From Sphingomonas sp. PP-CE-3G-477 (GTDB lineage Bacteria > Pseudomonadota > Alphaproteobacteria > Sphingomonadales > Sphingomonadaceae), in NCBI RefSeq assembly GCF_003050745.1, contig NZ_QAOF01000001.1, positions 992,001 through 1,056,000 of the forward strand: 64,000 bases of DNA, read 5' to 3'. A model generated the notes under the pieces. The model saw only the letters and a program-made list of their open reading frames with translations. It did not search any database and was not told the DNA's origin. Numbering within the stretch: position 1 is the stretch's first letter; each line of letters starts with the position of its first letter. The position numbers and the translations under genes were made by a program. Positions 46,542-56,100 of this stretch are shown here, piece after piece.

Positions 46542-46672
46542 CGTTTAATCGGGTAACTTGCTGTTAGGGGTAGAGGTCGGAAACTTCACGCGTTCCAGTG
46601 ATTAGGTCGAAATACGATCGGTCACCGGTAATGTTCGGGCTGCTGCTGCAGTCGCTAGTGGAGGTTATTGGC

Positions 46673-49600
46673 ATGTCTACCGCGTCGACTTATCGCAATG
46701 CGTCGGGAGTACGGTACTCGGGCGGGATCGCTCTCAAACTGCACGAAACCGTCAGGACGCGTCGCGACACCGGCATCTTGCGGCAGATCCGCGGCGGCGT
46801 ATCGCTGATCGGGCTGGCCGCCGCGACCACGCTCGCGTCGCAACCGGCCGCAGCCCAGGTCGTCCCGCCACCCAACGTCGTCGGCGTGTGCTCCGGCGTC
46901 AGCCTTCCGAAATCGGTCGTTACCGAGATCATTCGTCCGGTCATCGGCGGGGTCGTCACGCCGATAGAGAACACGCTCAATCCGATCCTGACGACCGTGA
47001 ATCGAATTCTCCTCGTGCCACTGGTGGGTGGGGTAATTCCCGCCCTCCCGGCCACGACACAGACCATCGACGTGGATGGGTTGCTGACCGCTGCGGCCGA
47101 TGGCGATGACATCACGCTGAGCGTACTTGACGTCAACGGAAACGCGGTTGGACCCAATTCCAGTTGCGTCTCGCAGGCGGACGGTTTCACGCTGCGAACG
47201 CCGGCCGGCATCGCAATCGGCGGCAACCGGATCACCGGCCTCGGCGCGACCGGCCCGGTAGCGGTAGCCGGTGAAGGCAACTCGATCGCGTTCGGTAACG
47301 CGGCGCAGACCGCCGCGACCGCAGCGGGCTCAATCGCGCTCGGCACCGGATCGACGGTCGGCGCCAATGCAACCGGCGCGGTCGCGCTCGGCACGGGTGC
47401 CAGCGCTACCGGCGTCAACGGGGTCGCACTGGGAGCGGGCAGTGTCGCGGCCCGCGTTCCGCTGACGGGGTATGCCGCGATCGGGCTGGCCGCTCCCCAG
47501 ACGTCGGTCGGCGAAGTCTCGGTCGGGGCACCGGGTGCCGAGCGCCAGATCACCAACGTCGCGGCTGGATCCGCGGATACAGACGCCGTCAACGTCAGTC
47601 AGCTCGCGGGCGTGCAGGCCCAGATCGGCACGCTCGCCAGCGGCGCGGTTCAATATGATACCGCGGCGCAGGACCGCGTGACGCTGGCCGGAGCAGCCGG
47701 TACGACGGTCGGTAACCTAGCCCCGGGCGCGCTGAGCGCGACATCGACCGAGGCCGTCAATGGCAGCCAGTTGTTCGCGACCAACACCAACGTCGCCAAC
47801 ACCAACACCGCGGTCACCAATCTCACGACCAGCATCACCAATGGCGGCATCGGCGCGCTGCAATATTCCAGCGTCGGTGCGCCGACCACGCCGAACGGTG
47901 GCGTGCCATCGAACGACGCGACGCTGGTCGGCGGCGCGGCGGGTGCGGTCGCGTTGCACAATGTCGGTGACGGTGCGATCGTCGCAGGGTCGACCGACGC
48001 CGTGAACGGTGGCCAGCTTGCCACTGTGACGGGGCAGGTCGGCACCCTGGCAGCGCTCGGCGTGCAATATGACGACACGACGCGCGCCCGGGTGACGCTG
48101 GGCGGTGTCGGTGCTGGTACGCCCCCCGTTGCGATCGGCAACGTCGCGGCGGGTACGCTCGGCGCAACCTCGACCGATGCGGTCAACGGCAGCCAGCTGT
48201 TCGCGACCAATACCAACGTCACCAACCTGACGACCAACATCGCCAATGGTGCGATCGGTGCGCTGCAATATTCCAGCGTGGGTGCACCGACGACGCCGAA
48301 CGGTGGCGTGCCATCGAACGACGCGACGCTCGTGGGCGGTGCCGCTGGCGCGGTCGCTTTGCACAACGTCGCGAATGGCAATGTCGCGGTGGGTTCGACC
48401 GACGCGGTCAACGGCGGTCAGCTCGCGAGTGTCTCGACCCAGATCGGCGGCTTGTCCGCGTTGGCGGTGCAGTATGACGACCTCAGCCGTTCACGCGTGA
48501 CTTTTGGCGGTGTCGGCGCGGCTCCGGTGGTACTCGGCAACGTCGCGGCGGGAACGCTCGGCGCGACCTCGACCGAGGCGGTCAACGGCAGCCAGTTGTT
48601 CACGACCAACGCCAACGTCACCAACACCAACACGGCACTGACCAACCTGACGACCAACATCGCCAATGGCGGGATCGGCGCGGTGCAATATTCCGACGCC
48701 GCGACGCCGACCACGCCCAATGGAGGCGTGCCGAGCAACGACGTCGCGCTGGTCGGTGCGGCTGCGGGGCCGGTCGGGCTACACAATGTCGCTGACGGCA
48801 GCGTCGCGGTGGGATCGACCGACGCTGTGAACGGTGGCCAGCTGGCCAGCGTATCCGGTCAGGTCAGCGGCCTGTCGGCGCTCGCGGTGCAGTATGACGA
48901 TCTCGGCCGGTCGCGGATCACGCTCGGCGGCGTCGGGACCGGTGCGGCGCCCGTCGTGATCGGCAACGTGGCGGCCGGGACGCTCGGCGCGACCTCGACC
49001 GAGGCGGTCAACGGTAGCCAATTGTTCGCGACGAATACCAATGTCTCGAACCTGACGACGAGCATCGCCAATGGCGCGATCGGTGCGCTTCAATATTCGA
49101 GCGCAGGTGCGCCGACCACGCCGAACGGCGGCGTACCGTCGAACGACGTGACGCTGGTCGGTGGTGCCGCTGGTGCAGTGGCGCTGCATAACGTCGGCGA
49201 CGGCGTGGTTGCGGCGGGCTCGACCGACGCGGTCAATGGTGGCCAGTTGGCGACCGTATCCGGGCAGGTCGGCAATCTCGCCGCGCTGTCGGTGCAGTAT
49301 GACGATCCGAGCCGGACGCGGGTGAGCTTCGGCGGCGTGGGCGCCGCACCGGTGGTGCTCGGCAACGTCGCGGCGGGGACGCTGGCGGCGGGATCGACCG
49401 AAGCGGTCAACGGCGGTCAGCTCGTCGGGCTGGGTACCAGCGTTGCGGCCAGCTTGGGTGGCCTGTCCAGCTATGACGCGGCAACCAACAGCGTGCTCGC
49501 CTCGATCGGCTTTGGCGGCGTGCAGTATGGCAGCGTCCAGTCGGTGTTCAACGCCGTCGATGGCGCGATCAACGGCGGTGCGGGTATCCGCTACTTCCGC

Positions 49601-50974
49601 GTTCTCTCGACCCGTGCCGACGCGACCGTGAGCGGGACCGACAGCCTGGCGATCGGGCCTGAGGCGACGGCAACGGCGGACAACAGCGTTGCGCTCGGGA
49701 CGGGTTCCTCCGCGCTCCGTGGTGGTTCGCTCGGCTATGCGGCGCTTGGCCTTGGCGGGCTGCAGAACTCGGTCGGCGAAGTGTCGGTCGGTTCGGCCGG
49801 TGCGGAGCGACAGATCACCAACGTCGCGGCAGGCACCGCAGCAACCGATGCCGCCAATGTCGGACAGGTGGCCGGCGTTGCAGCACAGGTTGCGGCCCTC
49901 GGCACCACGACCGTCCAGTACGACAACGGCACGAAGAGCTCGATCACGCTCGGCGGTGCCGGCGGGACGGTCATCACCAATGTCGCGGCAGGCAATGTTG
50001 CTGCCGGATCGACCGATGCGGTCAACGGATCGCAGTTGGCCGCGACCAACACGCAGGTGGCGAACAACACGACCGCGATCACCAACCTGGGCAACCAGGT
50101 CGCCAATGGTGGCACCGGGCCGGTGCAATACTCCAACCCCGGCAGCGCCACCACGCCGAACGGTGGCACGAAGACCAACGACCTGACGCTGGTCGGTGCG
50201 GCGGCTGGCCCCGTCGGCCTGCACAATGTCGCGGGCGGTTCGATCGCGGCGGGATCGACCGACGCCGTCAATGGCGGGCAGGTCTATGCCTTGGCGCTGA
50301 CGGCGGCGAATGCGGTGTCGTACAACACCGACGCCAACGGCGTGCGGACCAACACCGTGACGCTGGCGGGCGGCAATGCGGCGGCGCCGGTGACGATCGC
50401 CAACGTCGCCGCGGGTACGGTCGCGGCGGGGTCTGCCGAAGCGGTGAATGGTGGGCAACTCTACACCACCAACCAGGCGGTCGCGACGGCGCAGGGCACC
50501 GCGAACAGCGCGCTCGCACTGGGCAGCAACTCGGTGCAATATGGTCCTTCGCGTACCAACGTGACGTTCAATGCAGGCGGCCAGGCGATCGTGCTGAGCA
50601 ACGTCGCGGCGGGCGTGTCGACCACTGACGCGGTCAATGTCGGGCAGCTGAACTCGGGCATCAACTCCGCGGTGACGCAGGCCAATGCGTACACCGATGG
50701 GCGGATCGCGGCGCTGAACTTCGACGTGCGCAACCTCCGTCGCGACACCTATGCCGGAACGTCCAACGCGCTGGCAGCGGCCGGACTGCCGCAGGCCTAT
50801 GAAGCGGGCAAGGGGATGATCGCGATGGGCGGCGGCACCTATGCCGGCCAGTCCGCCGTCGCGGTCGGCATGTCGAAGGCATTCAGCGACGGACATACCG
50901 TCGTCAAGCTGAGCGGCACCTACGACTCGCAGGGGCGTGCCGGTGCATCGGGCGGGATCGGGTATCAGTTCTGA
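46673..50974 (+). CDS. trimeric autotransporter adhesin (YadA-like)
   Basis: A 1433-residue surface adhesin. It has a long, basic signal region of about 60 residues ending ...LASQPAAAQ. Head 1 (about residues 182-309) shows YadA head repeats (GSIALGTGS, AVALGTGAS, NGVALGAGS) and a HIN-type neck (ERQITNVAAGSADTDAVNVSQL). A stalk of long repeats follows, with TDAVNGSQLFATNTNV and TPNGGVPSNDATLVGGAAG recurring every 135 or 140 residues. Head 2 (about 980-1062) has the same neck. The C-terminal YadA anchor (about 1316-1433) ends GGIGYQF. Homotrimers of such proteins insert a 12-strand barrel into the outer membrane and bind surfaces or other cells. GGAGG 8 bases before the ATG at 46673 sets the start. 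Confidence 0.93.
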   Translation: MSTASTYRNASGVRYSGGIALKLHETVRTRRDTGILRQIRGGVSLIGLAAATTLASQPAAAQVVPPPNVVGVCSGVSLPKSVVTEIIRPVIGGVVTPIENTLNPILTTVNRILLVPLVGGVIPALPATTQTIDVDGLLTAAADGDDITLSVLDVNGNAVGPNSSCVSQADGFTLRTPAGIAIGGNRITGLGATGPVAVAGEGNSIAFGNAAQTAATAAGSIALGTGSTVGANATGAVALGTGASATGVNGVALGAGSVAARVPLTGYAAIGLAAPQTSVGEVSVGAPGAERQITNVAAGSADTDAVNVSQLAGVQAQIGTLASGAVQYDTAAQDRVTLAGAAGTTVGNLAPGALSATSTEAVNGSQLFATNTNVANTNTAVTNLTTSITNGGIGALQYSSVGAPTTPNGGVPSNDATLVGGAAGAVALHNVGDGAIVAGSTDAVNGGQLATVTGQVGTLAALGVQYDDTTRARVTLGGVGAGTPPVAIGNVAAGTLGATSTDAVNGSQLFATNTNVTNLTTNIANGAIGALQYSSVGAPTTPNGGVPSNDATLVGGAAGAVALHNVANGNVAVGSTDAVNGGQLASVSTQIGGLSALAVQYDDLSRSRVTFGGVGAAPVVLGNVAAGTLGATSTEAVNGSQLFTTNANVTNTNTALTNLTTNIANGGIGAVQYSDAATPTTPNGGVPSNDVALVGAAAGPVGLHNVADGSVAVGSTDAVNGGQLASVSGQVSGLSALAVQYDDLGRSRITLGGVGTGAAPVVIGNVAAGTLGATSTEAVNGSQLFATNTNVSNLTTSIANGAIGALQYSSAGAPTTPNGGVPSNDVTLVGGAAGAVALHNVGDGVVAAGSTDAVNGGQLATVSGQVGNLAALSVQYDDPSRTRVSFGGVGAAPVVLGNVAAGTLAAGSTEAVNGGQLVGLGTSVAASLGGLSSYDAATNSVLASIGFGGVQYGSVQSVFNAVDGAINGGAGIRYFRVLSTRADATVSGTDSLAIGPEATATADNSVALGTGSSALRGGSLGYAALGLGGLQNSVGEVSVGSAGAERQITNVAAGTAATDAANVGQVAGVAAQVAALGTTTVQYDNGTKSSITLGGAGGTVITNVAAGNVAAGSTDAVNGSQLAATNTQVANNTTAITNLGNQVANGGTGPVQYSNPGSATTPNGGTKTNDLTLVGAAAGPVGLHNVAGGSIAAGSTDAVNGGQVYALALTAANAVSYNTDANGVRTNTVTLAGGNAAAPVTIANVAAGTVAAGSAEAVNGGQLYTTNQAVATAQGTANSALALGSNSVQYGPSRTNVTFNAGGQAIVLSNVAAGVSTTDAVNVGQLNSGINSAVTQANAYTDGRIAALNFDVRNLRRDTYAGTSNALAAAGLPQAYEAGKGMIAMGGGTYAGQSAVAVGMSKAFSDGHTVVKLSGTYDSQGRAGASGGIGYQF
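47728..49460. repeat. in-frame internal repeats of the adhesin stalk
   Basis: Four long copies of one unit. The marker CAATATTC starts at 47861, 48266, 48686 and 49091, giving spacings of 405, 420 and 405 bases; a diverged fifth copy (CAATACTC) is at 50126. Nearby copies are highly similar at DNA level, so length change by recombination is possible. The copies differ in whether they carry the extra TNVANTNTAVTNL segment of five residues. Confidence 0.85.
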
Positions 50975-50996
50975 TCCTGTTCGGAGCCACCAAGAG

Positions 50997-51023
50997 CGGG
51001 CGGCCTTCGGGTCGCCCGTTTTT
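50997..51023 (+). terminator. intrinsic terminator after the adhesin gene
   Basis: Nine-base stem CGGGCGGCC / GGTCGCCCG with a TTCG tetraloop, followed by TTTTT. Confidence 0.88.
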
Positions 51024-51116
51024 GTTTGGACACAGACCAACCCGACGTTGGAGCGCAGAGAAGACGAAGGCGCGGGTTGACTTGGGCGGCGGCCCCCACG
51101 AATTGGCGGCGAACCA

Positions 51117-51893
51117 ATGCAGGATGTGACCGTGGCCAGCACCCCGAGCGATACCCAGTTTTTCGAGAGCTTCGACGGCACCCAGATCGCGTGGCGCGAG
51201 GTCGGCGAGGGACGGCCGGTGGTGCTGATCCACGGCTATTTCTCCGACGCGAAGACCAACTGGATCCGCTATGGTCACGCCACGAAGATAGCCGCCAAAG
51301 GCTTCCGGGTGATCATGCCGGACCTGCGCGCGCACGGCGAGAGCGAAAAGCCGCACGGGCTGGAGGCGTATCCGGCGGATGCTCTGACGCAGGACGGCCA
51401 CGCGCTGATCGCGCATCTCGGGCTGACGGAGTATGATCTTGGCGGCTATTCGCTGGGCGCGCGGACGACGTCGCGGATGCTGGCGACGGGCGCGACGCCG
51501 CGGCGGGTGATCTTCTCGGGCATGGGTCTCGAAGGGCTTACCCAGACGTCACGCCGTGCCGGGCATTTCCGGAATATCCTGACCAAGCTGGGGCAGCATG
51601 TGCAGGGTACGCCGGAGTGGCTGGCGGAGGCGTTCCTGAAGACGACGGGCGGCGATCCGGTTGCGTTGCTCGGTATCCTCGAGACGTTCGTGGATACGCC
51701 GCTGGAGTCGGTGAAGGCTATCCAGCAGCCGACTTTGGTCGTGTGCGGTGGCGAGGATCAGGATAATGGTTCGGCACCGGATCTGGCGGCGGCATTGCCG
51801 CACGGGACGTATGTCGAGACCCCGGGCGGGCATATGAGCGCGGTGGTGAAGCCCGAACTCGGCCAGGCGATCGCCGACTTCCTCGCCGCCTGA
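51117..51893 (+). CDS. alpha/beta fold hydrolase
   Basis: A 258-residue cytosolic alpha/beta hydrolase. It shows the oxyanion HGYF motif (VVLIHGYFSDAKTNW), the nucleophile elbow GGYSLGAR, a likely Asp in GGEDQDNG, and the catalytic His in PGGHMSAV. It could be an esterase or lipase; the substrate is not identified. The first ATG at 51117 begins MQDVTVASTPSDTQFFE. A later start cannot be ruled out. Confidence 0.9.
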   Translation: MQDVTVASTPSDTQFFESFDGTQIAWREVGEGRPVVLIHGYFSDAKTNWIRYGHATKIAAKGFRVIMPDLRAHGESEKPHGLEAYPADALTQDGHALIAHLGLTEYDLGGYSLGARTTSRMLATGATPRRVIFSGMGLEGLTQTSRRAGHFRNILTKLGQHVQGTPEWLAEAFLKTTGGDPVALLGILETFVDTPLESVKAIQQPTLVVCGGEDQDNGSAPDLAAALPHGTYVETPGGHMSAVVKPELGQAIADFLAA

Positions 51894-51956
51894 CTCCGGC
51901 GGCTTGACCGGCGAGCGGCTGACCATCACTCTGGGGGCATAATCCAGGGGGAATCC

Positions 51957-53789
51957 ATGATCCGTACCGTTTCTCTGATCGCGCTGGCGTGTGCGATCGC
52001 CGCGCCCGTTGCGGCGCAGGCTCAGACCGCACGGCCCGCCGCTAACGGCAAGCCGACCGTCGCGCAGGCGGACGCCTTCGTTGCCGAGGCGGAGCAGGTG
52101 TTTGCCGCGAAGTCGGTGGATGCGTCGCGCGTGGCGTGGGTCAACGCGACCTACATTACCGACGATACAGATGCGCTGGCGGCGAAGTCGGGCGCGGAGA
52201 TGACCGATCTTGGGGTTAAGTATGCGCTGGGCGCCGCGCGCTATGCGTCGCTGCCGGGGCTGTCGTTCGATACCAAGCGCAAGCTCGACCTGTTGCGCGG
52301 CGGGCTGACGCTGCCGGCACCGACGCGGCCGGGCGCATCCGATGAACTGTCGACACTGACCACCAAGATGTCGTCGTCCTACGGCAAGGGCATGGGGACG
52401 CTCGACGGCAAGCCGATCAACGGCTCGGATATCGAGGCTGCGATGGGGTCGACGCGCGATCCCGCCAAGCTGACCGAGATGTGGACGAGTTGGAACGACA
52501 AGGTCGGTGCGCCGATGCGCGGCGACTATGCGAAGATGACCGCGATCTCGAACGAGGGCGCGCGCGAGCTCGGCTACAAGGATGTCGGTGCGTTGTGGCG
52601 CTCGGGCTACGACATGACGCCCGAGCAGTTCGCGGCGCTGACCGACACGATCTGGAAGCAGGTCGAGCCGCTCTACATGGCGCTCCACACCTACACGCGG
52701 TGGAAGCTGAACGAGAAATACGGCGATGCGGTCCAGGCGAAGACCGGGCCGATCCGCAGCGACCTGCTCGGCAACATGTGGGCGCAGGAATGGGGCAACA
52801 TCTACGACATCGTCGCTCCCAAGGGCGCGGGCGATCTGGGTTTCGACACCGGCGATCTGCTCAAGGCGAAGGGCTATGATCCGCTGAAGATGGTGAAGCA
52901 GGGCGAGGGCTTCTATTCGTCGCTGGGCTTCGCACCGCTGCCGGAGACGTTCTGGAAGCGGTCGCAGATCACCAAGCCTGCCGACCGCGACGTGATCTGT
53001 CACGCGTCGGCGTGGGATCTCGACAACCAGGACGATATCCGGATCAAGATGTGCACGAAGGTAAATGCGGACGACTTCGTCACGATCCACCACGAGCTCG
53101 GCCACAATTACTACCAGCGCGCGTACAAGGCGCAGCCGATGCTCTACAAGAACGGCGCCAACGACGGCTTCCACGAGGCGATCGGCGATACCGTCGCGCT
53201 GTCGATCACGCCGGATTATCTTGTGAAGATCGGGCTGCTCGACCAGGCGAAGGTGCCGAGCGCGGACAAGGACATCGGACTGTTGCTGCGCCAGGCGATG
53301 GACAAGGTCGCGTTCCTCCCGTTCGGCCTGCTGATCGACAAATGGCGCTGGGGCGTGTTCTCGGGGCAGATCCCGGCGACTGGGTATCAGGCGGCGTGGG
53401 ACGCGTTGCGGCTCCAGTACCAGGGGATCAAGCCGCCGGTCGCACGCGACGAGACCAGGTTCGATGCGGGCGCGAAATATCACATCCCGGCGGCGGTGCC
53501 GTACACGCGCTACCTCTTGGCGCGGGTGTTGCAGTTCCAGTTCTACAAGGCGGCGTGCGACCAGTCGGGGTGGAAGGGGCCGCTGCATCGCTGCTCGTTC
53601 TACGGCAACAAGGCGGTGGGGACGAAGCTCAACGCGATGCTGAGCATGGGGCAGTCGAAGCCGTGGCCGGATGCGCTGCAGGTGTTCACCGGGAGCCGCG
53701 AGATGTCGGGCGCGGCGCTGGTGGAGTATTTCGCGCCGTTGAAGGCTTGGCTGGACGTGCAGAACAAGGGGAAGCCGACTGGGTGGTGA
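51957..53789 (+). CDS. M2 family metallopeptidase (ACE-like dipeptidyl carboxypeptidase)
   Basis: A 610-residue secreted zinc peptidase with signal peptide (MIRTVSLIALACAIAAPVAAQAQ) and the M2 zinc site HHELGH (HExxH, in FVTIHHELGHNYYQ) with the third ligand in NDGFHEAIGD. Further family blocks are LLGNMWAQEWGNIYDIV and FLPFGLLIDKWRWGVFSG. Bacterial homologs of angiotensin-converting enzyme remove C-terminal dipeptides. The ATG at 51957 follows GGGGGAATCC. Monocistronic by context, 63 bases after the hydrolase gene. Confidence 0.95.
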   Translation: MIRTVSLIALACAIAAPVAAQAQTARPAANGKPTVAQADAFVAEAEQVFAAKSVDASRVAWVNATYITDDTDALAAKSGAEMTDLGVKYALGAARYASLPGLSFDTKRKLDLLRGGLTLPAPTRPGASDELSTLTTKMSSSYGKGMGTLDGKPINGSDIEAAMGSTRDPAKLTEMWTSWNDKVGAPMRGDYAKMTAISNEGARELGYKDVGALWRSGYDMTPEQFAALTDTIWKQVEPLYMALHTYTRWKLNEKYGDAVQAKTGPIRSDLLGNMWAQEWGNIYDIVAPKGAGDLGFDTGDLLKAKGYDPLKMVKQGEGFYSSLGFAPLPETFWKRSQITKPADRDVICHASAWDLDNQDDIRIKMCTKVNADDFVTIHHELGHNYYQRAYKAQPMLYKNGANDGFHEAIGDTVALSITPDYLVKIGLLDQAKVPSADKDIGLLLRQAMDKVAFLPFGLLIDKWRWGVFSGQIPATGYQAAWDALRLQYQGIKPPVARDETRFDAGAKYHIPAAVPYTRYLLARVLQFQFYKAACDQSGWKGPLHRCSFYGNKAVGTKLNAMLSMGQSKPWPDALQVFTGSREMSGAALVEYFAPLKAWLDVQNKGKPTGW

Positions 53790-53817
53790 GGGGGTAAATT
53801 CTGACCTCGCCAAACCT

Positions 53818-53901
53818 GGTTCCCCCGCGGAGGCGGGGGCCCAGGGTTACGAACGCTTCCGTGGTTTTAGCTGGGCCCCCGCCTCCGCGGGGGAACCAAG
53901 G
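53818..53901. repeat. intergenic palindrome, family B
   Basis: GGTTCCCCCGCGGAGGCGGG faces CCCGCCTCCGCGGGGGAACC across about 35 bases, as at 32678. Confidence 0.87.
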
Positions 53902-53925
53902 CGGCGTGGGGCGACACTTACAACG

Positions 53926-54033
53926 CACCACCCCGGCGAAGGCCGGGGTCCAGTTGGGAAACGTCGCTAACGGAGGGATGAGCTTAGTTACTCAAGACGT
54001 TCCAACTGGGCCCCGGCCTTCGCCGGGGTGGTG
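53926..54033. repeat. intergenic palindrome, family C (facing pair)
   Basis: CACCACCCCGGCGAAGGCCG faces CGGCCTTCGCCGGGGTGGTG, with inner flanks TCCAGTTGGGAAACGTCG and CGTTCCAACTGGGC. It lies just 3' of the Pro/Lys-rich gene at 54062, the same placement as the copy at 35491. Confidence 0.87.
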
Positions 54034-54061
54034 TATCTTTAGGCCTCGGTCGCGATGTGCC

Positions 54062-54556
54062 TTACTCCGGGACCGTCCGCGGATCGGCGATGCCGGCTTC
54101 GAACGACTTCGACGAATCCGCCCCGTCAGCCTGATGCGCGTGCGTGCCCTTCGGCTTGGGCGCTGATTGAGCCTTGGGCGTGCTCCCACGCAACGTCAGC
54201 AACGCGCCAACCGCCGCTCCGGCAACCGCGACACCACTGAAGATCGCGGCGGCACCCCATTTGCCGCGGGTCTTTTCCGCGGGCTTGGCGACCGGTGCCG
54301 GCGTCGCCGCGTTGCGTGCGGGGACCGGGCGCGGCGTGCTGCGCTTGGTCGAACGTGGCTTTGGCGCAGGCTTCGGCGGCGCTGCAGCCACAGGCTTGTC
54401 CGCAACGGGCTTCGCAACCGGTACCGGCTTGGACGCGACCGGCTTGGCCGACGACGTCGCAGCCGGAGCCGCCTTCGGCGCACTGGTCTTGCGCGGCGCG
54501 CGGCGGCGGGTGACGGGCTTCTTTGCTTCCGTATCGGGCGTGTCGGTGTCGGCCAC
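54062..54556 (-). CDS. Pro/Ala/Lys-rich protein with one membrane helix, unknown
   Basis: A 164-residue protein of low complexity. The basic N-terminus (KKPVTRRRAPRKTSAPKAAP) is followed by a PVA/KPVA-rich stretch, then a hydrophobic helix (WGAAAIFSGVAVAGAAVGALLTL) and a polar tail. The start is GTG at 54556 with GGGAAG upstream. The composition is like that of the protein at 35623-35949. No catalytic motif is seen. Basic, Pro/Ala/Lys-rich tails of this type often bind nucleic acid or the cell wall, but nothing here proves either. Confidence 0.7.
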   Translation of the reverse strand: MADTDTPDTEAKKPVTRRRAPRKTSAPKAAPAATSSAKPVASKPVPVAKPVADKPVAAAPPKPAPKPRSTKRSTPRPVPARNAATPAPVAKPAEKTRGKWGAAAIFSGVAVAGAAVGALLTLRGSTPKAQSAPKPKGTHAHQADGADSSKSFEAGIADPRTVPE

Positions 54557-54620
54557 GGTTATCTTCCCTCAGCAATGATTCCGGATGCGTAACCCATTCT
54601 CGCGCGATCCGCTCCGATTA

Positions 54621-56057
54621 TTACCGGAACGGCGGCTCGTCGAATGCGCGGAGCTTGCGGCTGTGGAGCTTGGCGCCCTCCAAGCGGAGCTGTTCGCACG
54701 TCTCGATCCCGATCCGCAGATGCTCGCTGATCGCGCGTTCGTAGAAGCGGTTGGCCTGGCCCGGCAGCTTCAGCTCGCCGTGGAGCGGCTTGTCCGAGAC
54801 GCAGAGCAAGGTGCCGTAGGGGACGCGGAAGCGATACCCTTGCGCGGCGATCGTCGCGGATTCCATGTCGATCCCGACGGCGCGCGACAGTGAGAAGCGG
54901 AGTGCGGACTTCGAGTAACGAAGTTCCCAGTTGCGGTCGTCGGTGGTGACGATCGTGCCGGTGCGGAGGCGGCGCTTGAGTTCCTCGCCCGACTGACCCG
55001 AGACGATCTCCGCCGCCTTGGCCATCGCGAGCTGGACTTCGGCGATCGCGGGGATCGGGATTTCGGGGGGCAGGACGTCGTCGAGGACATGATCGTCGCG
55101 CAGATAGGCGTGCGCGAGGACGTAGTCGCCGATCCGCTGGCTCGGGCGAAGGCCGCCGCAATGGCCGATCATCAGCCACGCCTCGGGACGCAGCACGGCG
55201 AGGTGATCGCAGATCGTCTTCGCGTTGGACGGCCCGACGCCGATGTTGACGAGCGTTATGCCGGTGCGGTCGTCCGCCATCAGGTGATAGGCGGGCATTT
55301 GGTGGCGGCGCCAGGCGCTGTCGGAGATGATCTTGTCGATGTCGTCGCCCGACGAGATCGTGATGCCGCCCGCGCCCGAGAGGCTGGTGAAGCGCGAGCC
55401 TTCGCCCAACTGCGTCCCGGCCCAGCGGACGAACTCGTCGACATAGCGGTGATAGTTGGTGAACAGGACGAAGCGCTGCGCGTGTTCCGCCGGCGTGCCC
55501 ATGTAATGGCGCAGGCGGGCGAGGCTAAAATCGGTGCGCAGGCCATCGAACAGCGCGAGCGGACGCGTCTCGTCGTTGGCGACCCAGAGGCCATCGGCGA
55601 TCTCGTCGCCGATGTGCGCCAGTTCGGTGGCGGGGAAGTGGCGCGACAATTCGGTCGCGGACACCTCGTCGAGGCTCAGCGCATGGCCGGGCTCGATCAC
55701 ATAGGGGAACGGGATTTCCTGGCGACCCTCGACCGCTTCGACGGTGACGTCGTAATCCTCGATCAGCAGCGTAAGCTGTTCGGTCAGGTATTCGGCGAAG
55801 ATCGCGGGCTTGGTGACGCTGATGCGGTATTCGCCCGCGTTGACCAGGCGACCGAACGACCGCAGCGGGGTCGGGCGATCGACGCCGCCCTTATAGGTCA
55901 GCCGGATTTCGGGATAGGCGAACGAGCCGTCGGTGCGGCTGACCGGATCTGGAGTCGTGCCGTCGGCGATATAGGCGCTCATGGCGGCTTGGAGGCGCTC
56001 GACGGAGGCGCGGTAGAGGCGGTCGAGGTCGGCGACGAGGTCGGATGCGATTGTCAT
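54621..56057 (-). CDS. amn: AMP nucleosidase
   Basis: Splits AMP to adenine and ribose 5-phosphate in purine balance. The 478-residue length and two-part structure fit Amn: an N-terminal AMP-binding domain (DLDRLYRASVERLQAAMSAYI...) and a C-terminal phosphorylase-like domain with GITLVNIGVGPSNAKTICDHLAVLRPEAWLMIGHCGGLR and VGIDMESATIAAQGYRFRVPYGTLLCVSDKPLHGE. The Met-Glu-Ser-Ala motif is the ribosyl-binding site in this fold. The start at 56057 gives MTIASDLVADLDRLY. Confidence 0.94.
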   Translation of the reverse strand: MTIASDLVADLDRLYRASVERLQAAMSAYIADGTTPDPVSRTDGSFAYPEIRLTYKGGVDRPTPLRSFGRLVNAGEYRISVTKPAIFAEYLTEQLTLLIEDYDVTVEAVEGRQEIPFPYVIEPGHALSLDEVSATELSRHFPATELAHIGDEIADGLWVANDETRPLALFDGLRTDFSLARLRHYMGTPAEHAQRFVLFTNYHRYVDEFVRWAGTQLGEGSRFTSLSGAGGITISSGDDIDKIISDSAWRRHQMPAYHLMADDRTGITLVNIGVGPSNAKTICDHLAVLRPEAWLMIGHCGGLRPSQRIGDYVLAHAYLRDDHVLDDVLPPEIPIPAIAEVQLAMAKAAEIVSGQSGEELKRRLRTGTIVTTDDRNWELRYSKSALRFSLSRAVGIDMESATIAAQGYRFRVPYGTLLCVSDKPLHGELKLPGQANRFYERAISEHLRIGIETCEQLRLEGAKLHSRKLRAFDEPPFR

Positions 56058-56100
56058 CGGGCAGTGTTAGGTGGCGGACGTTACGGTGGCAAGACCACCT

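Larger units (their letters stand above)
46231..46672. other. 442-base AT-richer leader between asd and the adhesin gene
   Basis: After the two asd terminators the sequence becomes clearly less GC-rich than the rest of the window. It contains tandem CGATAT units and no credible gene. It should hold the promoter and regulatory sites for the adhesin gene. Confidence 0.6.

Noticed and set aside
46598..46672. Earlier GTG start of the adhesin gene
   Set aside because: The ATG at 46673 has a GGAGG at the right distance, and the upstream segment is not signal-like.
47728..49460. Repeats in the adhesin gene as an assembly error
   Set aside because: The copies differ in length and sequence and keep the frame, so they are real diverged repeats, though the copy number should be confirmed with long reads.
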